Source: Gordionus sp. m RMFG-2023 | Taxonomy: Eukaryota; Nematomorpha; Gordioida; Chordodea; Parachordodidae | DNA: 64,000 nt | Direction of reading: 5' to 3' | Assembly: GCF_954871325.1 (NCBI RefSeq) | Contig: NC_088777.1 | Span: 49,081,366 to 49,145,365, forward strand | Part shown: positions 48,301-59,823 of the stretch, in pieces | How positions within the stretch are numbered: position 1 is the first letter of the stretch | Layout of the letters: each line of letters opens with the position of its first letter | Notes under the pieces: generated by a model | What the model was told of the DNA's origin: nothing | What the model saw: the letters and a program-made list of their open reading frames with translations, nothing else | Database searches by the model: none | Translations under genes and position numbers: made by a program

Positions 48301-51300
48301 AAGAAGATCTTTTGTACAACTCTGTTTAAAATAACTAATTTTACGATAAAGAAATTATTGAGTGGCCAACCATTTTTTAACATTAAATGAGGCAAAAGAG
48401 GGGTAATTAAACCGGAAGATTTGGGTAAAACGCTAGAAACCGGAAGTCATCGCACACTAATAAATTAAAATAGGCAAAAAAATATATACGCGTAGTAAAA
48501 ATAACCCTTATGCGGACATGTTGATTAACCAAACGCGTTAAATAGCTTTCTCGATCCTCGTTTTTCTTGTTGAGGTAATTTCTTTGAGCGTGATAAATGG
48601 CTATATATTCACCTTTAAATTCGTAATTGAAAAGTTTTTTTTTAAAATATTTATTTTTATTGAATTAAATTAAATTCGGGGGTTAAATGGGCATTCATTT
48701 TGTGAGTATAATGATTATTTTTTTGTCACGATCAAAATGGTGGCTGGTTGGTCATTTTGAATATAGAAAAACCCTAGCCATGTTCTAGTCTTTAGTCATA
48801 CTATGTCTATTAGTCATTTTCTAGTAAAAGGAGTTGTTAAAGTAGTGAGCTACTTATAGCACGCTACTTAGCTACTTTTTATAAAATATAATGAATGTAA
48901 TTATAAACCAGAGTTGTTAAACACTACTTTTAAAAGTAGCGCGCTACCGCTATCACTATTTGCCAAAAAAGGGAGCGCTTAAGCGACTATTTTTTAAAAG
49001 TAGCTTTGGCTGCTTTTTAAGCTACTTTTTATAAAAAAAATATCATGTAATTGTAAGTAAATAATACGTAAAAATCAACATTTATAAATATTTAAATATT
49101 GATATTTTTGATTAAAAAAATTTTTATGTAATAAATCATTTTTATTTTTTAATAATACAATCATTTCAATATTATCATCCCCAAGTCTAAAGCGACGATC
49201 AGAGAGTATAAGTTTCGTCTTACTAAATAATCTCTTAACACTAGCACTTGAGGGCAATGCAGTATTTAATTTTATATATATATTTTTAATATAAGAAAGA
49301 TTATTTAAAAAAATACTCATTTGAGTATTTTTAGATTTAAAAAGGGAGTCGAGTAGATTTTCAATTATACTATCTTTTATTTCAAAAAATTATGAGTGGA
49401 AGTCATTTTTGTGGTTGTAACTAACTATCTTTGTTTGGGATGAGACTATTCAATTTACCATGAACCTATCACGTTGATCTTTAGCATCATAGGAATGGAT
49501 ATATGGCCAGTTTAGTTTAAAATTGGGATGAATCATTGCAGCTAATGCATTATCATAATTGTTATAGATTGGGGAATCTAAAAGTTACAAAAATAGTGAA
49601 TTTAAAATATATCTTAATCATAAAATTTTATAAATATTTTAGCTTTTAACTTTAAGTTAGAATAAATTATTCAGTCAAAATCAAAACAATATAAATTTTA
49701 TTTACCTTCTCTCAATACCTTTTAACATAGAATCTACTAGGTTCTGGCATAAGATTAGATTATTCAATCTTAATTTTGTAGTTAGGATACATAAAGTGGG
49801 AACATAATACCCCATCTCCATATTGAACTCAGTATACCATGCAATCAAATTGATAGCATGTTTTCTGGATGAAAGAAGGTTAAAAAAATGAATTTTCTCT
49901 GTTATCATGCTGGAATTCAATATATTAACGCTGAAGAGCATTCTTTTATAAAAGAGTATACAGAAGTAATTCTAATTAATAATTATTCATTTCATATCAT
50001 TTTAATTTTTTAGGTTATGCAATATGTGGCTCTTTCCCTTGAAATTTTGGAAGGTGAGGATAATATGGAGATGGGTATCATGTTCCCACTTTAAGTATCC
50101 TAACTACCAAATTAAAGAGATTGAATAATTTAATCTTATGCCAGCCCCTAGTAGACCCTATTTTAAAAGGCATTGAGAGAAGGTAACTAAAAATTGATTT
50201 GATTTTGATTGAATAATATTGATTTAAAGTTAAAAAATTTTATGATTAAAATATATTTTAAATACTCTATTTTTGCAACTTTTAGATTCCCCAACCTCTA
50301 CAGTAATGAAAATGTACGAGTGGCAATGATTCATCCGAAGTTCTTTTTTGGCCATATATCAATTCCTATGATGCTATAGTTCAACGCGATAGGCTCATGG
50401 GCTAAGTTTAATAGTCTTAACCCAAACAAAGATGGCCCAATTACATCCTCGAAGACATCCGATAATAATTTTTTTGAAATAAAAGAGTGTATAATAGAAA
50501 ATCCACTCGATGCCTTTTTTATATCAAAAAATACTCAAATGAGTATTTTTGATACTCTATCTTATGTTAAAAAAAATGTATATAAGATTAAATACTCCCT
50601 TGCCCTTAAGTGCTAGTGTCGAGAGATTATTTAGTAAGGCAAAGCTTATACTTTCTGATCGTCGCTCTAGACTTGGGGATGATAACATCGAAATGATTTT
50701 ATTATTAAAATTCAACAAATTACCATAAATATTTATTTTATTATATAAATTTTTTTTATAATCAAAATTAACTATATTTTAATATTTATAAATGTTGATT
50801 TTTATATATTATTTACTATACAATTACATTATAAGCAAAAAATAAAACAAATTTATTTCTAAATTTTTAAAGTAGCTTAAAAGGTAGCTAAAGCTAATTT
50901 TAAAAAATAATAGCTAATAGCGAGCAACTTTTTTTTGACAAATAGCGATAGCGCGCTACTATTAAAAGTAGCGATTAATTACTATAAATAGTTATTTTTA
51001 TTACACAAATTTTTTTTATAATCAAAACTACCTATATTTAAATATTTATAAATGTAGATTTTTATGTATTATTTACTATACAATTACATTATAAGCAAAA
51101 AATAAAATAAATTTCTTTCTAAATATTTTTTATAAAAAGTATCCAAAGCTATTTTTACAAAATAGCATAGCGCGCTACTTCTAAAAGGTGTTTAACAACT
51201 CTGAGAATGAACGCCCTAAGAAAAAAATTATGATAGCCACGTGTCACCCATTAACTAATTTTATAAAATTTCAATTTTTGATCTTAAGAATCCAGTATAA

Positions 51301-54300
51301 ATCTGACCATACGTAAATGAATAAATATATCGTCAGCTGAGAATTATAGTGTTATATATACAATTTTTAAAAATTTTCCAGAACATTTAAAAAAAATATT
51401 TTGATCGATAATATAATAATTCAAATAAAAGAGTATTCTTATATATTGTAGACGCGGAAGTAAGGGTTGGCATAATTAAATTGATAATTATTATGAAAAA
51501 TCATTAATTAAATCAATTTTCTTTTTTTTGTTTATTTTTTTAAATAATTAAATAGTTATAAAAATAAATACATTTTATATTTACCTTTTCTTTCCATATA
51601 ATTTTTAATTACAATTTTGTATGTTGTGTGAATAATGAAATTGTATTGATTTTTTATGTAATAAATTCCCATAAAATTTTAGGAGATTTATAAAAAAATC
51701 CCTAACTATGATTCAGCTCAGGTTACGGTTCAAATAGAAATAACGGTTTAGATTCGGTTAGTAAAAAATGATAATATCGATTTAGTTTTAACCTTTAAAA
51801 ACCGGTTCCAAGCCTTTCGCGTACATGCTCTGTTAGAATTATGTAAAATAAACATCATTTTTTTAAAAATTTTATCACTTGATTCTCTAAAAAAAATAAT
51901 AATATTGAACCCTGTAATAACAATTAAAATATTTTTCAAGATTCTCATCTGTAAAATTATACCTTATAAAGGAGGAAGAATTAACTTTAGTGCTTAGAAC
52001 ACTTCTATATGCTTACTTGGGTAGCTGGTTCTGTCAAATAGTGATATTTGAAAAATATCTAAAAATGTCAGAACCGATTATTAATTATCTTTGAAAGAGT
52101 TAAAATATCAAAAGGTTTTCAAACAGGTTGACCGACATTTATAGAGGTTCGGTTAATAAGAGCGGTTAATATTGGTTGAGTCCAGGGTGGGTTTGAACCT
52201 CTTGTCTATAGCCATTTTACCCCGTTTAATTAATATTTATTCGATATCTTGCCTAATTTATACACAAACAAAATATTAGTTAGAAAATAATTAGGGCTAT
52301 GCCGACATTAAATATTGGATCGGCACCGATATCTCGAGTTTCCCAAAAATATCGAATCGGGCCGATACCTGTAAAAACACGATTCGATCTTTTTAATTTT
52401 CTTTTTTTGTTATTTGATGTATATTTATTTTACATTAATAATATTTTCTAAATAATTTTTTTTTAACAATGTAAATGCACAACACCTCTTAAATTTTATT
52501 TATTTTTTAAAATAGATTTATAGTATTATTTTAAAAGTTTTTTTGTAAAAATAGATATTTATTTAAAATCTTTTAAAATAATGCCAATTTTATTATTTAT
52601 ACTTTAAATAAAAGAATTTTTTAAAATATGTTATCTGAATTATGGAAATATTTTACAAAAGACAAAGATAATTTTGCAAAATGCGTTATCTGCGGAATTC
52701 TATCGCGGGGAGGAATAATGAAAAATTCATTTGATACTATCAATATCCGCTGTTTTAAATTATTTTATAAAAAAAAATTAAATTAATTGTATAATTCGAT
52801 TTTTTGCATAAAAAATATTGATTTCTTAATTACAATTGGTTGGAAGGAGGGTGGTGAAAAATCAATATAAATATCGGATCGGTTTTAAACCAATATCGGA
52901 TCGGATCGGTGAAAAATATGTGGATCGGCACATCCCTAAAAATAATAAAATATGATTAATCAGTAAAATTTATTTATAACTGGTCAAATACTAAATATTG
53001 ATTGATAACACGTGATAAAATATTTTTATATAGTTAAAAAATGATTTATTCATAAAAATCGATGTTTAATGTAATAAATGCATGTTTAAGTAATAACCTT
53101 GCCTTGGGGAGTTATTTATTTATTGCGCATATAATATTATAAAATTTGATTTAAGTTTAAAAAAATCTTAATTTAATCAAATAAATCAATTTTGTTGATT
53201 TTTATATTTAAAATAAAATTATGATTTATACCAACCCTCTATGGAATAATATCTGGAAAAAATAGCATTTTGCAAGATGTGGAACACTATAATACTTAGC
53301 CGAAATTAGAAATTTTTTTTAAACCTATACATTCCGACTCTCCCTCGAGCAGTGTTATCAAATGTTCCAAGCCTTCATTGCGTTCTTTCAGATCGACGTT
53401 CTCTTTCACGGATCTCTTAAAACGTTGCTTATTTTTTGTTTTTATTTTTAAAGATAAAGATGACTAATTATTGCATTCTAACCTTAGAGTAGAGTCCCTT
53501 CAAACCAGCGATGTAGTTTATACACGAGGTCTACGGGCCGGTCCAAATCAGCCCCTGGAAATTGTTTGAAAAGGTTTATCGCCCCAACCCATATAATTTT
53601 GCAAATAAGATGTCCTGCCCGAAATAATTTTTTAAAAAATATTCTTCCCATTATCAAAAAATAATATTATACTTCTAATAGAGAAAAGGCATCCTTTTGA
53701 AGTTCGGTTTCCTTCAAAGATGCTATGTACTGTCTTCTAGATGGCGGTAATTCTGGGTCTGGTGTAGACTTTTTGTTAAAAAAAACATAAATAAAATTTA
53801 AAATTCTTAAAAGGAAAGCAGGAAAAAAATAACCGATAAAGGAAAAATATGGATGATGGGTGTTAAAATTAATATTTAGTTATAAGAAAAAAATAAAAAT
53901 ATTTTATAATGGTCTGAGACTAGTCCGTATGGAGATGTTAGTTCTGTCCACGTTCAAAACTGGCTCCTAGTTTGGTCGGATGTAACAAGTCAAGTGCAAA
54001 AGGGAGGGCAGATATGAAAATTCAAAAAATTTCAAGATTTACCATTCTGCTTGTATCAGCGCTCGAACAATTGGACAGGTGGTCTTCGTGTTTTCTAGCG
54101 AGCTTTAAATTCTGCTCCCGTAGGCTATTCAATTCTTCCTATAGCATATAGTAAATAATTATTATTCGTTTTCGTTAACCATAATACATTAAGTTAGATT
54201 GAAATAGACTTAGTTATTGTAAGATGAAGAAAAATCTGACTTGAGCAATAACCCTTCTTCTGACCGTCTTTCATAAAATTGATAAAAAAATATTAACGTA

Positions 54301-55890
54301 TTATTTTGGCTAAAATTTTAATAAAACTCATGATACTAATATGACCAACCATGAGATGGTTTTAGGGTGAATATGCTTTATATACATTATATTATAATTA
54401 GTACGGTGTTCGCAATATTGGAGATCTAGTATTATTATTTTTTTTAAATTCATTCACTAACCCCCTCCCAGGTAGGACCAAAGAAATTATTTTTTAGGAC
54501 CAATGTGATCTTACTCTCATCTATTTATAGATATTATCGTTATTAACCTCAGTTTCCTTCAAACGCATTTGCAATTCGAGATGCGAATCCGAAGACTTTT
54601 CCGTAACATCCTGAGATAATTCTTTGACCTGTGCCATCAAATCGGTTATTTCTATTCGATTTTCCTCGACCTTCGAGAAGAAAGAATTATTTTTTTTAAA
54701 AAAAGTAAGTAAATAAAATAAATATAACTTTAAAAAAAAATAAATAGATATTTTTAAAATAAATAATTTACATAAAAATAAATAAATAGAGATAACCCTG
54801 ATATTTTAACCCAACCCTCAATAACTTAAAGGAATAAAGAAAGGAAGAGCAGTTGATTTCTCCTCCCCCTATTTCTTTTAAAAAAAAAAATATCGACAAA
54901 TGTATCTTAGAAACAAATCCAAGTCGATACAATTTATTGTTTCAATATTTATTAACAGCTGTGCATATGGATAAGACAGAGCGTAAAGAGGAAAAATAAA
55001 TATTGAAGGATAATTTATTCGTTTTTATTTTAATATTTTTCTTTTGTAAAACTTTTTGGTTGAGAGAATCAACGTGGGTAGTGGCGTGATGGAGTCTATC
55101 TTTCAGATCCTGCAACGCGTACTGTTGGCTTTGTAAATTGGAAGACATCTTCATATTTTCCTCGCTCTTTAAGAGAAAAAAAAAATCTGATTTAATATTG
55201 CGAATAAGATTCTATAAATATTATTTTTTTAGGGAAGCTAAAAACCACCCGAGGGCCTGAAACAATTTTTTTTTCACATTCCATTTTTATTTCCAATTTA
55301 AGGTTTCCAGTGCCAATGATCATAATTTTCGGAACGTTCTGGAACCCTAAAAAATGTGTTTCGGATAATCTTTTTAAGACGTGTCTTGGGTTTCTCTAAA
55401 AATCGAGCACTTTCCGGTTTCCGAGAATATCTTGGCCATTAATTATAATAGAGTTTAAAAACATTTATACTTCTAAAAAAAATCTTCTAAGTTACCCGTT
55501 AGATTCCAAGAAGATATGAAAAGACAGAAACATAGAAATAATAATTGAAACGGTCAATTTTTGGAGAGAGATGGTTGAAAAGAGAAATGGAAAAATAAAA
55601 AAAAAAGAATAACCATAAAAGAAAGAGAGAAAGATAAGTAGGATAAAAAAAATGAAAATAAGGAACATTTAAAAAAAAATTAAGTCATAAAAGATACCTT
55701 CACAACGTAATTATTTTCCAGTTCCTCCAGTCGCGCTTTCAGGGCCTTATTTTGTGCAAGGGCTCTACTCGTGGCGATTTTATCAGATTCGGTTTGTTTG
55801 AGCAAATTCTTACCGTCCTGGGCATCGGCCTTCAATTCTTGTATGCGCTGTTGGAAATTTCGAAGGGAATTTTCCAATTCGGCACATTTT
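45354..55890 (-). CDS. GOLGA2: Golgin subfamily A member 2 (GM130)-like, central and C-terminal exons
   Basis: GM130 is a coiled-coil tether on cis-Golgi membranes that binds p115 and, through its C-terminus, GRASP65. Exons 5' to 3': 55890-55698, 55166-55053, 54670-54548, 54138-54043, 53768-53673, 53530-53483, 53427-53325, 48612-48506, 45891-45804, 45544-45354. All have GT/AG borders, and phases match from exon to exon. Diagnostic segments: SDKIATSRALAQNKALKARL then SEENMKMSSNLQSQQ; VKENVDLKERNEGLEHLI; and, split exactly by a 4.7-kb intron, GESECI|GEYIAIYHAQRNYL. These match the family core SRAL.QN.ELK..L...ENM.L.S.LQ and GET.TIGEYIALYQ.QR. The last exon ends ACKCCQGIVKHI*, a hydrophobic C-terminus that fits a PDZ ligand. 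Two introns (45892-48505 and 48613-53324) are loaded with transposons. The N-terminal part is probably at 61.5-62.6 kb; at least one exon between 55891 and 57512 is missing from my reading. Confidence 0.88.
46008..46398. mobile_element. hAT-like MITE related to 59824-60121
   Basis: CGATCTGCGTCGGGCCTAAT and the next ~130 bp match, in inverse, the right half of the element at 59824-60121. The other end, GCATATCTC, matches its TAGAGATCTGC terminus imperfectly. Flanks TTTCACGT and TTTCACGG suggest an aged duplication. It lies in a golgin intron. Confidence 0.55.
46399..47086. other. Golgin intron DNA, nothing recognised
   Basis: AT-rich intron between the repeats at 46.0-46.4 and 47.1-47.85 kb. 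A short GC patch with CCCCTCTAGAGGGG near 46771-46784 is a perfect 14-bp palindrome of unknown meaning. Confidence 0.4.
47087..47850. mobile_element. Long-inverted-repeat element with a small zinc-knuckle-like frame in the middle
   Basis: TGTCCTAATTTTTGATTAAT at 47087 recurs inverted at about 47646-47665. A second pair (about 47160-47250 and 47770-47850: TTTTTTTCCTCGATTC..ATGGACCA) is also inverted, so palindromes are offset or nested. Between them the minus strand has an ATG-started frame: MWVGNFDSQNSLEGITRFNH, then CLRCNADDHLIHQFDAC, about 55 codons. The cysteine/histidine spacing resembles a zinc knuckle but is not canonical. It may be captured or residual coding sequence. Confidence 0.5.
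47902..48324. mobile_element. 423-bp foldback MITE with perfect TSD
   Basis: Ends CAGAGTTGTA and TACAACTCTG, flanked by the perfect duplication TTTAAAAT (47894-47901 and 48325-48332). Nearly the whole element is an inverted repeat of about 180 bp arms around a short centre near 48060-48120; GATCTTCAAAGATC words recur along the arms. Non-coding and hAT-type by its 8-bp duplication. It lies in a golgin intron close to the GEYIAIYHAQR exon. Confidence 0.88.
48909..51203. mobile_element. hAT palindrome: two transposase 3' ends in opposite orientation
   Basis: Ends CAGAGTTGTTAAACACTACT and GTGTTTAACAACTCTG are inverted. Inside, the left half encodes on the minus strand ALPSSASVKRLFSKTKLILS then DRRFRLGDDNIEMIVLLK. 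The right half encodes on the plus strand LSASVERLFSKAKLILSDRR then SRLGDDNIEMILLLK. These are two copies of the hAT C-terminal dimerisation domain pointing outward. The mirror axis is near 49.98 kb. The right terminal region is itself duplicated (about 50725-50975 and 50990-51203), and an extra terminus-like GGAGTTGTTAAAGTAG lies at 48827. No matching 8-bp duplication was found. Both transposase parts are incomplete. Confidence 0.8.
51204..52291. repeat. Golgin intron DNA with a GGTTC-rich repeat relic
   Basis: About 51680-52200 carries CAGGTTACGGTTC, AACCGGTTCC and GGTTAATAAGAGCGGTTAAT words resembling the inner element at 13121-14383. Ends were not resolved. The remainder is plain AT-rich intron. 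Confidence 0.4.
52292..52938 (+). mobile_element. hAT derivative keeping only the BED finger
   Basis: Ends TAGGGCTATGCCGAC and GTCGGCACATCCCTA (allowing mismatches), flanked by the perfect duplication AAAATAAT (52284-52291 and 52939-52946). A plus-strand frame from about 52628 reads MLSELWKYFTKDKDNFAKCV then ICGILSRGG, the first half of a BED zinc finger at the usual transposase N-terminus, and runs on briefly to a stop. The catalytic and C-terminal parts are deleted. It is thus an internal-deletion derivative, 647 bp long, in a golgin intron. Confidence 0.82.
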
Positions 55891-57512
55891 CTTTGAAAAA
55901 ATAAGAAAAAAATAAATAAAATTTTAGATTCCAGCTCCAACCAAAGGCTGAGATACGGTCCTCTAAAGGTATCTAAAAAAATGAGACATTTTGGGCAAAA
56001 TGCTCTCTTATAAATATAATTAAGCTTAGAAGCGTCATTTAAAATTATTTTATATAGCCTAATGGTAGGGGTTCTAAAAGTATCGAAATGTCAAAAAACC
56101 GGAAATGATCATAAAATCAAAGCGGTCAATTTATATTTATATATAGATATAGGACTAATTAATATATGCGCAAAATTTCAAGTTGGGCCGAGTCAGCCAA
56201 ATATAAACGTAACAGGGAGAAAGTATTATTTTTATTTTAAATAAAAATGTTATTTATTTTTTTTTTGTTTACTTTTGGTAAAATTCGCTTTCGGATTTCT
56301 GTATTCGTTAAAAGTATTATTTATTTTTTAAAAAAAAAAAAGGAGGTTAATTTTAACAAAATAAATAAGTGTTTATTTATTTATTTATCAAAATAAACAA
56401 TTGCTTGTTTATTTATTTATCAAAAATAAACAATTGCTTGTTTATTTATTTATCAAAACAAACAAGTGTTCCCAAAAAAATAAATCACGGAACCAAAAAC
56501 AATTATTTTTTTTTGTTTTTTGAATATCGAGATTTTGTTTTGTTTTGTTTTTGGTCAGAGCCCAAGCACTCTTGTAAATTTTACCTTACTTATTCTATAT
56601 CGTCGTAGGGTAATTAATAAAGGTAAAGTGCCTCATTATTACCCTTCTATCAGGATAGGTAGCACTTATATATACATATATAACTTAGTTTAGCCTACTA
56701 CAGCTACGATATAAATATTAGATTTGACGTGAAGTAGCCATATATTCAAATCTAAAAATTACGATTCTACACTTACTTACAATTCTATACAAGTCAGAAA
56801 ATTTATGACGCAATTTAAAGATTCATTTACAATTTTGAAGAAAAATTTATTTAAAAATTCATTTTTGGAGAAAAGGTAATTTAAGAATATTATATCATTT
56901 TTTTTTCTTAAAAAATCTACTTTCCTCGAGTGTATCTAGATAGCTCAACTCCAACCTAAAATCATGTCACGAAATCTTGAAAAGGATATATATAACAGTT
57001 GCTATGAAAAGTATCAATTAAATGAGGAGCACGCCTAAAAAAAATTTCTATGTAAAACTACAGATTGTACGAAAGGCCCTATAACAACAGAAACTTTACA
57101 AGAGCGCAACAAGAGCTCGAACTAAAAATGCTAAAAAAAAAAATTGGGATAATATCTAAAATGTTTTGTAGTTTAATAGCCTCGCAACTTATATGGGGTT
57201 AAAAAAAAATTTAATCATATTTATAAATAAAAGTCTATATCGCTACATCGTCGTATGAGAATTAAGTTATTCTAACTCCACTTTTTGTCAAAAATGACTT
57301 TTTTTTTAAACATATTACATTAAAAAAGTTCGGAAATATTTATAAAATAGCTAGAATCAAATCCGATACAAGGTTAAACGATCCTATTGAAAGCAAAAAA
57401 TAAGCTCAATTTTTATAGATTACTCTCCTTTGTAGAAATTACGAAAATTGGAGTTAGAATATTATAATTCTCAGGTGACAATATGCTTAAACTTGTATCT
57501 CGTCCTCCATAC
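55891..57512. other. Golgin intron or spacer with a short minisatellite
   Basis: No exon was recognised, although phase requires at least one more golgin exon somewhere upstream of 55890. A minisatellite at 56371-56470 has three units of about 36 bp built from TGTTTATTTATTTATCAAAA and TAAACAATTGCT. The rest is AT-rich. Confidence 0.45.
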
Positions 57513-59734
57513 TTTTTGGTCTAATAGCAAAGAAAGCGAGGCGTTATTTTGGGTTAAATTTTTGGTCTGTTTGATTCTTTCGCGTTCGATTCTCTCCAGT
57601 TCCTCGATCAGCAAATTTTTCTGTTCGATTTCTTTTAGTGTTTTTTTTTGTAATTAATGTGTTTATTTTATATTGTATAAATAAATTCGTAAACATGCCA
57701 AAAAAAGGAGTATAATATTCCCGATAACAGATCTTATAAATCGAATCTTACCCTCCAATCACAGTTAGCGCGAATTCGCGCTGAAATATATAAAAAAAAT
57801 TTGTATAATTCGTCAGCGACATCGCGCCAACTGTGAATGCATAGAAACCCCTCATTTACAGTCAGCGCAAATTCATGGCGGAGAATATAAAAATATGGCG
57901 TATTTTTTTGTATAATACGCCGCGAATTCGCGTCACTAAGAAGGCAGGGTTAGACATAACTGTATAAAAATTATGCTTATAAAAACAAATGGAAATATGG
58001 ATCACGAGTTACCCTTATTTACCATATTTTTTTTCCTATTTTATATTATTTATTTTCTCTTTTTCTACTTCCTTCCTTTCTTCACTATATCAAAAAAAAT
58101 AATTAGATCATCATTTTTTATCCGGTGTTTAAAATTTGCTCAAAAAGGAAAAAAAAAAATCTTCAAAGATTTTAAATCTCGGTAAAGATCTATTAATATG
58201 AAGATATTTTTAATCAAATTTTTAACACCATGTTTTTATCGTATTAAATATTTTAGAGGCCATTTCAAATAATAAAAATAAATAATTTTACCTTTTAAGG
58301 TTAGGTCGAATTTAATCTGAAACTCCGTCGGAGAAGCTTCGAGAACCTTTTCATTATAATTATTAATTTTTTTAAAAAATATAAATATGTTTATTTAATT
58401 TATATATTTTATCTTTAATGCCCCGTTCAGGCTCAATAAAATTAGAATTTTCTCGCCTAATTTAGGAATTAATGTTATCAATGGGGTATAATAAAGAGAC
58501 AAATGTCACTCACTTTTTCGGCTGCGTCGGGTAGGTATAGATTTAAATCCTTCAGGGTGTCCCGGAGTTCGGATGCGTAAGCGGCATGCGTTCTCTCTAC
58601 TACCTTAAATATATTATTTTATTATTTATTTTAAAAAAAAACATCTCTTTCCAAAATTTAACGGGAAATAAAGATTAATATTCCTCATCTATTCACTAAA
58701 ATCTTTTTGCTACACCAAGCCCTACCAACCGCCCCCCCCTCCATAACTAGTGTTGTTAAACGGCTCGCTTTGAGCCGCTTTTGAAAAACGGCTAATATGT
58801 AAGCCAGAAAACAATTGTTTAAGCCTCCAGATTTCGCTAATAGATGTCTAGACTTTGTACCATCTATGAGCATTGCGTAATATTTTTATGGATAAATACT
58901 GAGTTAGCCGTTTTTAAAAATCGGTTCATAACGAGTCGTTTAACAACACTATCCATAACCACCCAATGATAAAATAGAATAAATTTTAGTTGATTAATGC
59001 AGATATATTAATAACGTCATATTTTTCATTGTGACTAGAGCGAAGAGAAGTGCTTAAAATTTTCAAATATTCTGAAATTTCAGAGGATATTCCAATCATA
59101 TCCGTTCATGCAGGATTTGTGTTCTCACCTCCGTAAGCTATCTGGTGAGGGTCAAGAGCTTCTTTTTATGACAACGACTTACCTTATATATGTCTTCTAA
59201 TTCCCAAGAAACTTTCATACTCTTCCTCCCTTAATTTTCTTCTCATTTTTATGCTATATTCTTAGAACTTTTTTTTTAAAGAATAAAAAATAATAAATTG
59301 ATTAAACCATGTTGTTTTTGTTACATCTGTATCCTAAATGAACAAATTTAACTTTTGGAAGTAAAAAGATATGGTTAGACAATTAAGTTTTGGAAAGAAG
59401 GGAGATGCGTTACATCTGTATTTAAATATCCTTTACAATAATATCTTATGTTCAGGATCATTTTAATTTTCGTATTATTATTTCAAAATGATATATTAAT
59501 TTGAATATTATACAAGAAATACTTTTATATGACCTTTATATGCAAGGTTTTTAAGGTTTGGAGAGGATACATCCAATCCTTCTTTATTTAAACGATACAC
59601 TTTGACGGGAAAAATGTGACTCGCGGATATTATATCAAAATGAATAAAACTAAACCTCGGTTGAATCAGCTGGAGAACCCAAGAGGCTAGCAACAAATTT
59701 GTGAGTTAGATTGAGAGCTGCTTCCAAATTTTCC
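57513..59734 (-). CDS. Four phase-linked exons of a coiled-coil protein, golgin gene or separate gene
   Basis: Exons 5' to 3': 59734-59656 (ENLEAALNLTHKFVASLLGS, PADSTE), 58603-58514 (VVERTHAAYASELRDTLKDL, NLYLPDAAEK), 58346-58292 (VLEASPTEFQIKFDLTLK), 57631-57513 (EIEQKNLLIEELERIERERI, KQTKNLTQNNASLSLLLDQK). All borders are GT/AG and each phase fits the next. GC content is higher than the surroundings, as in the golgin exons. An optional exon at 59230-59183 (RKSMKVSWELEDIYK, then GTAAGT) does not fit the phase unless a different donor is used upstream. I do not recognise the family. Same strand and position between the putative golgin N-terminus and core suggest it may be the golgin's middle part, but the peptide does not resemble known GM130 sequence. 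Confidence 0.6.
57760..57938. repeat. Two small CpG-rich hairpin repeats in tandem
   Basis: First unit, 57760-57835: CACAGTTAGCGCGA at one end and TCGCGCCAACTGTG at the other, with the perfect palindrome AGCGCGAATTCGCGCT inside. Second unit, about 57860-57938: AGTCAGCGCAAATTC to GAATTCGCGTCACT. Both are far richer in CpG than the surroundings. They could be miniature transposons or a regulatory hairpin; nothing shows which. Confidence 0.6.
58748..58951. mobile_element. MITE family A, intact copy with TSD
   Basis: 204 bp. TAGTGTTGTTAAACGGCTCG to CGAGTCGTTTAACAACACTA, flanked by the perfect duplication TCCATAAC (58740-58747 and 58952-58959). This is the best reference for the family and shows the uninterrupted sequence at the site where the giant hAT is inserted in the 6.7-kb copy. 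Confidence 0.92.
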
Positions 59735-59823
59735 CTAATTAATGTAAATTAAAAGACGTCAAATAAGGGTTAAATACAATTTTTTACAATAATTTTTTAG
59801 GTTAGGGGGATGGGGGTTGGAAG

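Noticed and set aside
48909-51203. Perfect 8-bp target duplication for the hAT dimer
   Set aside because: Flanks TTATAAAC and AGAATGAA do not match, and shifting the borders to the extra end at 48827 does not help.
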